DNA from: Salipiger marinus
Lineage (GTDB): Bacteria; Pseudomonadota; Alphaproteobacteria; Rhodobacterales; Rhodobacteraceae
Length of the DNA: 64,000 bases
NCBI RefSeq assembly: GCF_900100085.1
Contig: NZ_FNEJ01000001.1
Location: 1 to 64,000 of the forward strand
Direction: 5' to 3'
A model generated the notes under the pieces. The model was not told where the DNA came from and searched no databases. It saw nothing but the letters and a program-made list of their open reading frames with translations. Shown one piece after another: positions 26,288-39,572 of the stretch (positions within the stretch are counted from its first letter, which is position 1; each line of letters begins with the position of its first letter). A program made the position numbers and the translations under genes.

Positions 26288-26293
26288 ACCACC

Positions 26294-27613
26294 TCAGCTG
26301 CGGATATGATGCAGCTGGGTGAACTCCTGCCGCCATGCCGCCACTTCGGGGGCAAGCTGCTCCGGCACCTCGCTGCGCAGCGCGGCGGCGATCAGCCCGG
26401 CCAGACGCGGCATGTGATCGGGCGTCATGCCCCAGCGCACCAGTTCCGGCGTGCCAAGCCGCAGCCCGTTCACATCCCCCGCCACGGGCGGGCGCGGCAG
26501 GCCGATGCCGCAGGCCAGCATCCCGGCCCGGCGAAGCAGATGCGAGGCCGCCTGCCCGCCGCCCCAGACCTCTGCCTCCAGCGCGAACTGATGCGAGGCG
26601 GTGATGCCGCGCGTGGTGCGGAACACCGGCAGGCCCTCTGCCTCCAGCGCCTCGGCCAGCACCTGCGCGGTATCGACCATGGCCCGCGCATAGCCCGCGC
26701 CGCAGTCGCGCCAGTCCAGCAGCGACAGCGCCAGCGCCGCCGATTTCGCCACGTCGAAATTCGCGGTCAGGCCGGGATAGGCGATGGCATCCAGCCGCTG
26801 CGCCAGCCCGTCATCATTGGTCACGATCAGCCCGCCCGCAGGCCCGCCAAGGCTTTTATAGGTGCTCATGGTCATCAGATGCGCGCCCTCGGCCAGCGGA
26901 TCGGCAAAGATCCCGCCCGCGATCATGCCGCATTGATGCGCCGCGTCGAACAGCACCTTTGCCCCCACCTCGTCGGCGATGGCGCGGATCTCTGCCACCG
27001 GATGCGGGAACAGGTTGAGGCTCATGCCGATGGTGATGAGCTTGGGCCGCACCCGCTGCGCGAGCGTCCGCAGGCCTTCAAGATCAAGACCATAACCATC
27101 GGCAGCCACCGGCGCCTCATGCGTGGTCAGCCCGTAAAGCCCGGCACAGCCCGCCGCGTGATGGGTCACATGCCCGCCCACCGAAGCCGGCGGCGCGATG
27201 ATCGCGTCGCCGGGTTTCGTGGTCGCCATGAAGGCGTAAAGATTGGCCAGCGCGCCCGAGCCCACGCGGATTTCGGCATGTTTCGCATGGAAGATCTCGC
27301 AGGCCAGCTGGGCGGCGATCACCTCGATCTCTTCGATCGCCTCCAGCCCCATCTCGTATTTCTCGCCCGGATGGCCCAGCGAGGGGCGCGAGCCCAGACC
27401 GCAGGCCAGCAGCGCCTCGGCGCGCGGGTTCATCACATTGGTCGCGGGGTTGAGGTTGAAACAGGCGCGTTCGTGGATCTGGCGGTTGTCCGCGACAAGC
27501 TGGTGCAGCCGCGCGTCCAGCCCCGCGCTGTCCTGCGGCAGCGCCTCCTGAAGCGTCGTGATGCGGGCGGCGGCGGCGGGCGATAGCCAAGGCTGGGCGG
27601 GATGAACGGTCAT
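26294..27613 (-). CDS. Serine hydroxymethyltransferase-fold PLP enzyme with altered catalytic loop
   Basis: A 439-residue fold-type I PLP enzyme clearly related to GlyA. K253 in MSTYKSLGGPAGG is the Schiff-base lysine; D223 and H226 (LFDAAHQCGM) and GSGALAN (118-124) bind the cofactor. It differs where SHMT is most conserved: the canonical NKYxEGYPG loop, with its catalytic Tyr and Glu, reads SRPSLGHPG (75-83), and the LIASENY stretch reads FNLNPATNV (52-60). So it is a paralogue, perhaps an alpha-methylserine- or other beta-hydroxy-amino-acid aldolase/transferase, not housekeeping GlyA. A LysR regulator is divergent 98 bp away, which suggests an inducible catabolic role. Confidence 0.75.
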   Translation of the reverse strand: MTVHPAQPWLSPAAAARITTLQEALPQDSAGLDARLHQLVADNRQIHERACFNLNPATNVMNPRAEALLACGLGSRPSLGHPGEKYEMGLEAIEEIEVIAAQLACEIFHAKHAEIRVGSGALANLYAFMATTKPGDAIIAPPASVGGHVTHHAAGCAGLYGLTTHEAPVAADGYGLDLEGLRTLAQRVRPKLITIGMSLNLFPHPVAEIRAIADEVGAKVLFDAAHQCGMIAGGIFADPLAEGAHLMTMSTYKSLGGPAGGLIVTNDDGLAQRLDAIAYPGLTANFDVAKSAALALSLLDWRDCGAGYARAMVDTAQVLAEALEAEGLPVFRTTRGITASHQFALEAEVWGGGQAASHLLRRAGMLACGIGLPRPPVAGDVNGLRLGTPELVRWGMTPDHMPRLAGLIAAALRSEVPEQLAPEVAAWRQEFTQLHHIRS

Positions 27614-27711
27614 GACGGGCTCCTGTGCGACTGTCGCCGATCATCGCGCCGCTGCCCCTTTGCCACAACCAAGCTTTCCTGAAATATAGGGTCAGAAAAT
27701 CTGAGCCTCGA

Positions 27712-28593
27712 ATGCCCGTCGCGCCGCCCTTCCCTCGCCTGCCCTCGCTGAACGCGCTGCGCGCCTTTGAAGCCGCAGCGCGGCTGGGAGGATTCGCGCA
27801 GGCGGCAGAGGAGCTTCAGGTCAGCCCCGGCGCGGTGGCCGCCCAGATCAAGGCGCTGGAGCAGGATCTGGGTGCGCCGCTGTTCGACCGGCACGCGCGC
27901 GGCGTGCGGCTGACCGCCTTGGGCCAGCGCGCCCTGCCGGAATTTGTCGCGGCCTTTGACGGGCTGGCGGCGGCGATGCGCGGGCTGCGCCACGACGCGG
28001 CCCCGGCGCGGGTGCATGTGGCCGCCCTGCCCGCGCTGGCACAGCTGTGGCTTGGCCCGCGCCTGCCCGCGCTGCGGGCGCGGCTGCCGGGCGTCGACGT
28101 GTCGGTGACGGCGCTGGAACAGCCGCCCAACCTCAAACGCGTGCCCTTTGACCTGTGCCTGTTCTACACCCGCGAGCTGCCGCCCGGCGCCGTGGATCTG
28201 GGCGCGGATCAGATCCTGCCGGTCTGCACCCCCGATCTGGCGCGTAGCCTCAGCACCCCCGCCGATCTGCGCCATGCGGTCTGCCTGACCGATGCCACAT
28301 GGTCCGAAGACTGGGCCCACTGGGCCGCCATCGCCGCACCGGGTCTGGATCTGAGCCCGCGGGGGCCGGTGTTTTCGCTTTATGCGCTGGCGCTGCAGGA
28401 GACGCTTCAGGGCGCGGGGGTGCTGATGGCGCATGGCGCGCTGGTGGCGCAGCATCTGGCCAGCGGCGCTCTGGTGGCGCCCTTTGCCGCACGGGTGACG
28501 CTGCCCCGCCACCTTGCGCTGTGGTCCCTGCCAGAGGCGCGGCGCAATCCGCGCATGGCACAGGTCATGGCGGCGCTGAAACATCTGGCCTGA
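27712..28593 (+). CDS. LysR-family transcriptional regulator (GcvA-like)
   Basis: A 293-residue regulator. The N-terminal helix-turn-helix (LNALRAFEAAARLGGFAQAA..., about 10-70) has the GcvA-type SPGAVAAQIKALEQ recognition helix, and LFDRHARGVRLTALGQ follows. The C-terminal half is a two-lobe effector domain. The ATG at 27712 is chosen; codons back to 27625 are open but overlap the promoter region. Divergent from the SHMT-like gene, whose expression it probably controls. No RBS stronger than GAGCC precedes it. Confidence 0.9.
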   Translation: MPVAPPFPRLPSLNALRAFEAAARLGGFAQAAEELQVSPGAVAAQIKALEQDLGAPLFDRHARGVRLTALGQRALPEFVAAFDGLAAAMRGLRHDAAPARVHVAALPALAQLWLGPRLPALRARLPGVDVSVTALEQPPNLKRVPFDLCLFYTRELPPGAVDLGADQILPVCTPDLARSLSTPADLRHAVCLTDATWSEDWAHWAAIAAPGLDLSPRGPVFSLYALALQETLQGAGVLMAHGALVAQHLASGALVAPFAARVTLPRHLALWSLPEARRNPRMAQVMAALKHLA

Positions 28594-28616
28594 CCCCGCC
28601 CGCCCCGGAACGGCAA

Positions 28617-28641
28617 AAGGCCCCGCACGCGGCGGGGCCTT
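28617..28641 (-). terminator. Terminator of the F1 ATP synthase operon
   Basis: Perfect 10-bp stem AAGGCCCCGC (28617-28626) / GCGGGGCCTT (28632-28641), 5-base loop. On the minus strand it is followed by TTTTGCC, just past the atpC stop. It may also stop the convergent LysR gene. Confidence 0.8.
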
Positions 28642-28663
28642 GAGATCTGTCAGGATCTGCCGG

Positions 28664-29101
28664 TCAGAGGTTGGGCTGCTTCGGATCCAGCCCGATATGC
28701 GTGCCCACGGCCACCATGTCCTGCAGCAGCTTCGCGGCCTCGGCCACGCGGCCCGGCTCGTTGCCGGTATCCGCCGCTTTCAGCGACAGGTAGGACTCGT
28801 GTGCCTCCTGCACCAGCGCCTCGTAGGTGGCCTGATCCATGTCGGCATGCGGCACGGCTTTTTCCGCCAGAACCGTCACGCTGGCGCCGATCTCGGCGAA
28901 GCCGCCGGTCACGACGAATTCCTGCGTGCCCTTCTCGGTCTCGACCTTGAGGATGCCCGGACGCAGGGTGGTGATCATCGGCGCATGCATGGGCATCGCC
29001 GTCAGATCGCCCTCGGCCCCCGGGATCGACACCGCCGTGACCTGCGCCGACATCAGGCTGCGCTCGGGGCTCACCAGATCGAATTGCATCGTTTCAGCCA
29101 T
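28664..29101 (-). CDS. atpC: ATP synthase F1 epsilon subunit
   Basis: Central-stalk subunit that couples rotation and can inhibit ATP hydrolysis. It has 145 residues: an N-terminal beta sandwich ([28 protein letters not shown] in segments, [14 protein letters not shown]) and a C-terminal helical part. Last gene of atpHAGDC; a G-rich hairpin lies between it and atpD. Confidence 0.95.
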   Translation of the reverse strand: MAETMQFDLVSPERSLMSAQVTAVSIPGAEGDLTAMPMHAPMITTLRPGILKVETEKGTQEFVVTGGFAEIGASVTVLAEKAVPHADMDQATYEALVQEAHESYLSLKAADTGNEPGRVAEAAKLLQDMVAVGTHIGLDPKQPNL

Positions 29102-29117
29102 TTGGGCCTCCGGTTAT

Positions 29118-29136
29118 GGGGGGCACGAGGCCCCCC
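29118..29136 (-). other. Intercistronic hairpin between atpD and atpC
   Basis: GGGGGGC (29118-29124) pairs with GCCCCCC (29130-29136) over a 5-base loop, in the 49-base gap between atpD and atpC. Likely a stability or processing element. Confidence 0.5.
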
Positions 29137-29150
29137 GGGTCGTTACGCGA

Positions 29151-30575
<1,425 letters not shown>

Positions 30576-30591
30576 TTATCGTCTCCGGTTC

Positions 30592-31467
30592 TTAGAGCGC
30601 CTCGGCGCCCGAGATGATTTCGATGAGTTCGTTGGTGATGACCGCCTGCCGCGACCGGTTATATTCGATCGTCAGCCGGTCGATCATGTCGCCCGCGTTG
30701 CGCGTGGCGTTGTCCATGGCGCTCATCCGAGCCCCCTGTTCCGAAGCGGCGTTCTCCAGCAGAGCCGAGAAGATCTGGGTTGCGACACCACGGGGCAGAA
30801 GGTCGGCAAGGATGGCTTCCTCGCCGGGTTCGTAGTCATAGAGCGTGGACTCGCCCGCGTCCTCGACAGTTTCGAACTTGGCGGGGACGATCTGCTGCGC
30901 GGTCGGCGTCTGGGAGATCACCGACTGGAATTTCGCGTAGAAGATCGTGGCGACGTCGAACTCGCCCGCGTCGAAACGGGCCAGCACGTCCTTGGCGACG
31001 GACTGCGCCTCGGCATAGCCGAGCTTCTTCACCTCGCTCAGGTCGACATGGCCGACAAACAGGTTGCCATAATCCCGCTTGAGCTGTTCGCGGCCTTTCT
31101 TGCCGACGGTGAGAATCTTCACCGTCTTGCCTGCCGCGCGCAGCTTTTCCACATGGATGCGGGTCAGCTTCACGATGGAGCTGTTGAAGCCCCCGCAGAG
31201 CCCGCGTTCCGCAGTCATGACGACGAGCAGATGCACGTCGTCCTTGCCGGTTCCTGCCAGCAGTTTCGGGGCGGTCGAGCTGCCCGCCACCGACCCGGCC
31301 AGCGCACCCAACACCTTGTTGAAACGCTCGGTGTAGGGCCGCGACATTTCGGCAGCATCCTGGGCCCGCCGCAGTTTTGCGGCGGCCACCATCTGCATGG
31401 CCTTCGTGATCTTCCGGGTCGATTTGACCGAGGAGATCCGGTTCTTGAGGTCCTTTAGGCTAGGCAT
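30592..31467 (-). CDS. atpG: ATP synthase F1 gamma subunit
   Basis: Rotor shaft of F1, 291 residues. N-terminal [24 protein letters not shown] and C-terminal [31 protein letters not shown] (split by the globular middle) form the coiled-coil shaft; ERGLCGGFN is conserved. Spaced by 16 bases from atpD and by 21 from atpA. Confidence 0.97.
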   Translation of the reverse strand: MPSLKDLKNRISSVKSTRKITKAMQMVAAAKLRRAQDAAEMSRPYTERFNKVLGALAGSVAGSSTAPKLLAGTGKDDVHLLVVMTAERGLCGGFNSSIVKLTRIHVEKLRAAGKTVKILTVGKKGREQLKRDYGNLFVGHVDLSEVKKLGYAEAQSVAKDVLARFDAGEFDVATIFYAKFQSVISQTPTAQQIVPAKFETVEDAGESTLYDYEPGEEAILADLLPRGVATQIFSALLENAASEQGARMSAMDNATRNAGDMIDRLTIEYNRSRQAVITNELIEIISGAEAL

Positions 31468-31488
31468 GATCCCGTCCTTTCAGGCCGC

Positions 31489-33027
<1,539 letters not shown>

Positions 33028-33594
33028 TTATCCGACCTCTTTCATTGCATTCTGGAGAGAGTTGAGCTTCGCGCGGATCGAGGTGTCGATCATCTTCGAG
33101 CCCACCTTAACAACGAGACCGCCAATGAGGCCTTCATCCACGGTCGATTTGATCTTCACGTCCGAGCCGATCCGGGCCGTCAGCGTCTCGGCAAGCTGGC
33201 TCCGCTGTTCGGGGCTCAGTTCCACTGCCGAAATCACCTCTGCGGTCACTTCGCCCTTCTCTGCCGCGATCATCTCGCGCAGCTTGCGCAGCACATGCGG
33301 CAGCACAAAGAGGCGGCGTTTGGCAGCCATGACGCCAAGCGCGTTCTGCATCACCGGGATCAGGTCCATGCGGGCCGCGACAGCGCCCATGGCCTGCCCC
33401 TGATCCGCACGCGTATAGATCGGAGACGCGATCAGATCGCGCAGGTCGGCACTGTCATCAAGCGCGGCGCTGAGGTCGGCGATGCTGCCTTCCAGCGCTT
33501 CGAGCTGGGAATTCTCTTTGGCGATCCCGAAGATCGCCGTGGCATAGCGTGCCGCGATGCCGCTGGAGATCGAAGCTGGTTCAGACACGTCCAC
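33028..33594 (-). CDS. atpH: ATP synthase F1 delta (OSCP) subunit
   Basis: Peripheral-stalk subunit joining F1 to the b/b' dimer, 188 residues. The N-terminal helical domain has [13 protein letters not shown]; the C-terminal part ends with [22 protein letters not shown] in the usual place. First gene of the F1 operon; its leader carries a hairpin. Confidence 0.96.
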   Translation of the reverse strand: MDVSEPASISSGIAARYATAIFGIAKENSQLEALEGSIADLSAALDDSADLRDLIASPIYTRADQGQAMGAVAARMDLIPVMQNALGVMAAKRRLFVLPHVLRKLREMIAAEKGEVTAEVISAVELSPEQRSQLAETLTARIGSDVKIKSTVDEGLIGGLVVKVGSKMIDTSIRAKLNSLQNAMKEVG

Positions 33595-33966
33595 CCTTCC
33601 GATATGAGGCCCCCGCGACGCGCGGGTGAGCCGGCGTCCGGAGGCGTTGTCCCTGCCCTGATGCCTTCAAGGCGTCGAAATCAGGGCCGATCTAGCAGAG
33701 CCTCCCTTCCCTCGCAACATACTAACGGCGTTTTAAGACTCATGTCACAGGCGCTTTTTGCACCCTGTGCAGCCCTTGGGCAGGCCCGACCCCGCCAGCG
33801 GTATGGAAATACTCTTTTTTTCGTGATCTCCGCACTGCGGGGCGCGACGTGGTGCCGCGCCCCGCGTTAGCGCGAACCCCGGTTTTGGCGGGTTAACACA
33901 TTCGGAAAAAAGAAAACTCGCACCCCTCTGCGCCCGGTTCCGGCGGTGCGGCGAATCCGGTGCGGG
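33595..33966. other. Intergenic region upstream of the F1 operon
   Basis: It holds the atpH leader and no believable gene. A hairpin in the leader: CCCTGAT (33656-33662) pairs with ATCAGGG (33680-33686), enclosing GCCTT-C-AAGGC (33663-33673). A weak minus-strand promoter can be proposed just upstream (TTGCGA, 17 bases, TAGATC, about 33692-33720). Nearer the methyltransferase end a 10-bp GC stem (33837-33846/33856-33865) with a 9-base loop may stop that gene's transcripts; no T run follows. A 43-codon frame at 33741 is not credible. Confidence 0.45.
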
Positions 33967-34716
33967 TCAGACCACCTTCGGCTTCGATCCGGAGCCCGGC
34001 GCCAGCACGCCCAGCGGATTCGGCACCCGCACTTTCTGGCCCAGCCCGGTGCGCTGCGGCGGATGCCGCTTCGAGGCGCGCACGATCAGCACGCCGCCCG
34101 CCATCACCGCCGGAATGGCCCGCCCGATGCGTTCCCATGCCGGCGCGGTCTTCATCCAGAACCGCCGGGTCGAGGGCGGCTGATAGAGCACGGAGGCATT
34201 GGCCATGCGCAGGAAATCATGCTGCTTCAGCTGGGTGTCGAGCTGGCTCAGCGAATAGGGACGGCCATAGCCGAACGGCGTGGCATCGGACCGCGCCCAG
34301 AGCCCCGAGCGGTTGGGCACGATGAACAGCACCTCGCCCCCCGGCCCCAGCACGCGGTAACATTCGTCCAGCAGATCCGACGCGCTGTCGGTCGTCTCCA
34401 GCCCGTGCATGACCACCAGCCGGTCGACATGCCCGGTTTCCAGCGGCCAGCGCGTTTCCTCCACCAGCACCGACACCGAAGGCAGGCCCGCAGGCCATGG
34501 CATCACCCCCTGCGGTCCGGGCATCAGCGCGATCACCCGCCGCGCCTGCGACAGGTAGGGCCGCAGCAACGGGGCCGCAAAGCCGTATCCCGCTACGGTC
34601 TGGCCCTGCGCTTCGGGCCAGAATCGCAGCACCTGATCGCGCACGGCGCGCTGCGCGGCGCGCCCAAGCGCACTGCGGTAGTAAAAATCGCGCAGGGTCT
34701 GAACATCCAGATGCAT
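33967..34716 (-). CDS. Class I SAM-dependent methyltransferase
   Basis: A 249-residue methyltransferase (Methyltransf_11 type). The region [39 protein letters not shown] is the motif II-III part, where the acidic/[10 protein letters not shown] pattern is typical; the usual GxGxG motif I is degenerate ([12 protein letters not shown], about 40-51). The C terminus (about 215-249) is basic. Substrate unknown. It is divergent from gloB, 63 bases apart; the same pairing is common in Rhodobacteraceae (from memory). Confidence 0.8.
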   Translation of the reverse strand: MHLDVQTLRDFYYRSALGRAAQRAVRDQVLRFWPEAQGQTVAGYGFAAPLLRPYLSQARRVIALMPGPQGVMPWPAGLPSVSVLVEETRWPLETGHVDRLVVMHGLETTDSASDLLDECYRVLGPGGEVLFIVPNRSGLWARSDATPFGYGRPYSLSQLDTQLKQHDFLRMANASVLYQPPSTRRFWMKTAPAWERIGRAIPAVMAGGVLIVRASKRHPPQRTGLGQKVRVPNPLGVLAPGSGSKPKVV

Positions 34717-34779
34717 TGCGGCTCCGCGCCCCTTCCGTCAAGCTGAGTGCAGTCTGGCAAAGCCGAGAAGGAAAAGTAA

Positions 34780-35541
34780 ATGCCTATGGAAATCGTCACC
34801 GTCCCCTGCCTAGACGACAATTATGCCTATCTGGTGAAAGGCCCCGACGGAGTCTGCCTGATTGACGCACCCGACGCGCCCCCGATCGAGGCCGCTCTGG
34901 ACGCGCGGGGCTGGGGGCTGGATACGATTCTGGTCACGCATCACCACTGGGATCACGTCGACGGCATCGAGCCGCTGCGCGCCCGCTATGGCTGCCGCGT
35001 GATCGGCCCCGCCGCCGAAGCGGACAAGATTCCGCCCATGGATCAGGCAGTTCGCGGCGAAGACAGTCTGCAGGTGGCGGGACTCGCGGTCAGGGTGATC
35101 GACGTCCCCGGCCATACGCTGGGCCATGTGGCGTTCTACATGCCGGAGGCGGAGGCCGTGTTCACCGCCGACAGCCTGATGGCGCTTGGCTGCGGTCGGC
35201 TGTTCGAGGGCACGCCCGCCATGATGTGGGACAGCCTGCAGCGGCTGGCCGCCCTGCCGCCCGAAACAATTGTTTATTCCGGACACGAATACACCACATC
35301 AAATGCGAAATTTGCTTTGACCATTGAACCAGACAGCGCCACGCTTAAATCTCGGGTCGACGCCATCGCCAAAGCCCGGACAGAGGGACGCCCCACCGCC
35401 GCCTGCATGCTGTCCGAGGAACTGGCCACCAACCCCTTCTTGCGCCCGCACGTTCCCGCCATCCGGGCGGGGCTCGGAATGACCAAGGCCACCGATGCCG
35501 AGGTTTTTGCCGAAATACGTGCCAGGAAGGACCGCTTCTGA
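34780..35541 (+). CDS. gloB: Hydroxyacylglutathione hydrolase (glyoxalase II)
   Basis: Hydrolyses S-D-lactoylglutathione to D-lactate and glutathione. A metallo-beta-lactamase-fold enzyme of 253 residues with two metals: H54/H56/D58/H59 in THHHWDHVDG, the PGHTLGHVAFY His, DSLMALGCGRLFEGTP and SGHEYTTSN. A second ATG two codons downstream could also serve as start. With the formaldehyde dehydrogenase at the left edge and ChaC it belongs to glutathione-linked detoxification, but it is not in an operon with them. Confidence 0.95.
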   Translation: MPMEIVTVPCLDDNYAYLVKGPDGVCLIDAPDAPPIEAALDARGWGLDTILVTHHHWDHVDGIEPLRARYGCRVIGPAAEADKIPPMDQAVRGEDSLQVAGLAVRVIDVPGHTLGHVAFYMPEAEAVFTADSLMALGCGRLFEGTPAMMWDSLQRLAALPPETIVYSGHEYTTSNAKFALTIEPDSATLKSRVDAIAKARTEGRPTAACMLSEELATNPFLRPHVPAIRAGLGMTKATDAEVFAEIRARKDRF

Positions 35542-35616
35542 GCCGCCGCTTTTCACGCCACGTTGCGGACCTCGCGGCAAATGTGAGCGGCGCGCCCCCA
35601 GAAAACACTTGAAGGA

Positions 35617-35632
35617 TGGTCGGTATCGACCA
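35617..35632. promoter_or_regulatory. Palindrome in the clpA upstream region
   Basis: TGGTCG (35617-35622), four bases, CGACCA (35627-35632) is a perfect 6-bp dyad. It lies just after a TTGAAG (35609-35614) that could be a -35 element, i.e. in a position suited to a repressor. The regulator is unknown and the match could be chance. Confidence 0.3.
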
Positions 35633-35693
35633 AACTTTAACCGCAAGAGGCAAAGTTGGGCGCAGGTCCGACGCAGACAGGAAGGAGCACGCC

Positions 35694-38021
<2,328 letters not shown>

Positions 38022-38027
38022 TCCACC

Positions 38028-38981
38028 ATGCGCGCCGCCGCACTGGTTCTGATGCTCTCCGCCGCGCCCGTCGCGGCGGAGAGTTTTGTTTTGCACTGGC
38101 CGCTCGACTGCACGCTGGGGCAGGACTGTTTCATCGAGGATTATGTCGATGACGACCCCGCGCCGGGGCAGCAGCGCGACTTTGCCTGCGGCCTCAATTC
38201 CCGCGACGCGCATAAAGGCACCGATCTGGCGCTGATTTCCTTCGACCTGATGGAACGGGGCGTGGCGGTGCGGGCGGCGGCCCCCGGCACGGTGCTGCGC
38301 CTGCGCGACAGCATGGCCGATGACCGGCTGATGACCGGGGTCACCGACCAGAACGCCTGCGGCAATGCGGTGCTGATCGACCATGGCGACGGCTGGCAGA
38401 CGCTGTCCTGCCACATGAAGCGCGGCTCGGTCGCCGTCACCCCCGGCCAGACCGTCGCAACCGGCGACCTGCTGGGCGAGGTGGGGCTGTCGGGCCAGAC
38501 CAACCACCCGCATCTGCATCTGACCGTGCTGCATAACGGCACCGAGGTGGATCCCTTCGCCCCCGATGCCGCCCTGCCCTGCGGCCCGCAGGAGGTGACG
38601 CTCTGGGCCGATCCGCCGCCCTATACCGCCACCGGGCTGGTCACGGCAGGGTTTTCCGCCAAGGTGCCGGACCTGGCCGAGGTCACCTCGGGCACCGCGC
38701 GGCGCGACAGCCTTGGTGCCACCGAACCGCTGGTGGTCTATGGCCATGTCGGCCATGGCGAACCCGGCGACGTGCTGGTGCTGTCGGCGCGCGGACCCGA
38801 TGGTGCGGAGGTGTTTCGCGAACGGATGGTGCTGGAGGATCCGCAGGTCAGCCTGATGCGCGCATTTGGCCGCAAGGCGCCGCCGCAGGGCTGGGCCATG
38901 GGCGACTATCTGGGCGAGGCGCTGCTGACCCGCGACGGTGTGGTGATCGCCCATCGCCACGCCCATGTGACGGTGCGCTGA
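38028..38981 (+). CDS. Exported M23-family (LytM-type) peptidase
   Basis: A secreted or periplasmic protein of 317 residues with a signal peptide (cleavage after VAA, about residue 17). The M23 metal ligands are H62/D66 (AHKGTDLAL) and the HPHLHL pair about 100 residues later; the Cys-rich N-terminal part (CTLGQDC, FACG) suggests disulfides. C-terminal 110 residues form an additional domain of unknown role. It starts 6 bases after clpA, so it may be co-transcribed. Likely a peptidoglycan endopeptidase or an EnvC-like activator. Confidence 0.82.
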   Translation: MRAAALVLMLSAAPVAAESFVLHWPLDCTLGQDCFIEDYVDDDPAPGQQRDFACGLNSRDAHKGTDLALISFDLMERGVAVRAAAPGTVLRLRDSMADDRLMTGVTDQNACGNAVLIDHGDGWQTLSCHMKRGSVAVTPGQTVATGDLLGEVGLSGQTNHPHLHLTVLHNGTEVDPFAPDAALPCGPQEVTLWADPPPYTATGLVTAGFSAKVPDLAEVTSGTARRDSLGATEPLVVYGHVGHGEPGDVLVLSARGPDGAEVFRERMVLEDPQVSLMRAFGRKAPPQGWAMGDYLGEALLTRDGVVIAHRHAHVTVR

Positions 38982-38984
38982 CCC

Positions 38985-39572
38985 TCAGCGGTCCTGCATG
39001 CCCTTGCCCGCAAGGATGCGCGGCGCCCATCGGGCAATGCGCGCCCGCCGCGTGTCGGCCTGTTTCGCCTGTCCAAAATGCAGGATATAGCCACGCCGCC
39101 GCCCCGGGGTCAGCGCGTCAAAGGCCGCGGCCAAGGCCGGATCCTGCGCCAGCGCCTCGGTCAGTTCTTCGGGCAGATCCAGATCGTCCTTGGCAAAGGT
39201 CACGCGGCGCCCTTCGGCCTCCAGAGCCACCGCCTCGGCCAGATAGCGTTGCAGCACGTCGGCCAAGGGCGCCACCTGCGCCAGATCGGTCAGGACCACC
39301 ATGCGGGAGGATCGGGAATTTTCCCCCGGCGCCACCAGAATCCCCTCCGGATCGGTGAGCAGCACGCCCTTGAAGAAGGACAGGCCGAACCGCCCCTTCA
39401 TTCCCCACAGGATCGCGACATTGCCGCCATGCGCGGTATAGCAGGGCTGTTTCCACTTGAGGGTCTCGGTCACCGGTCCCGCGCGCAGGATCGCGCGCAG
39501 GTGGCGCAGCTCTGTCTCCCACGGGGCCGCCCCCGCGAAGAAGGCCTCCAGGCGGGCCTCCTCCTCGGTCAT
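38985..39572 (-). CDS. YdeI/OmpD-associated family protein
   Basis: A 195-residue cytosolic protein. An N-terminal DUF1801-like domain (LRHLRAILRAGPVTETLKWKQPCYTAHGGNVAILWGMKGRFGLSFFKG, in pieces about 22-70) is followed by a YdeI-type C terminus (DLPEELTEALAQDPALAAAFDALTPGRRRGYILH pattern, ending in a basic R-x-R-x-I motif). Function not established for the family. It overlaps the MotB/OmpA-like gene by 4 bases and so is translationally coupled to it. Confidence 0.8.
   Translation of the reverse strand: MTEEEARLEAFFAGAAPWETELRHLRAILRAGPVTETLKWKQPCYTAHGGNVAILWGMKGRFGLSFFKGVLLTDPEGILVAPGENSRSSRMVVLTDLAQVAPLADVLQRYLAEAVALEAEGRRVTFAKDDLDLPEELTEALAQDPALAAAFDALTPGRRRGYILHFGQAKQADTRRARIARWAPRILAGKGMQDR

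Noticed and set aside
33741-33870. 43-codon plus-strand frame between atpH and the methyltransferase gene
   Set aside because: Overlaps a GC hairpin, lacks a good ribosome site and shows no family pattern.
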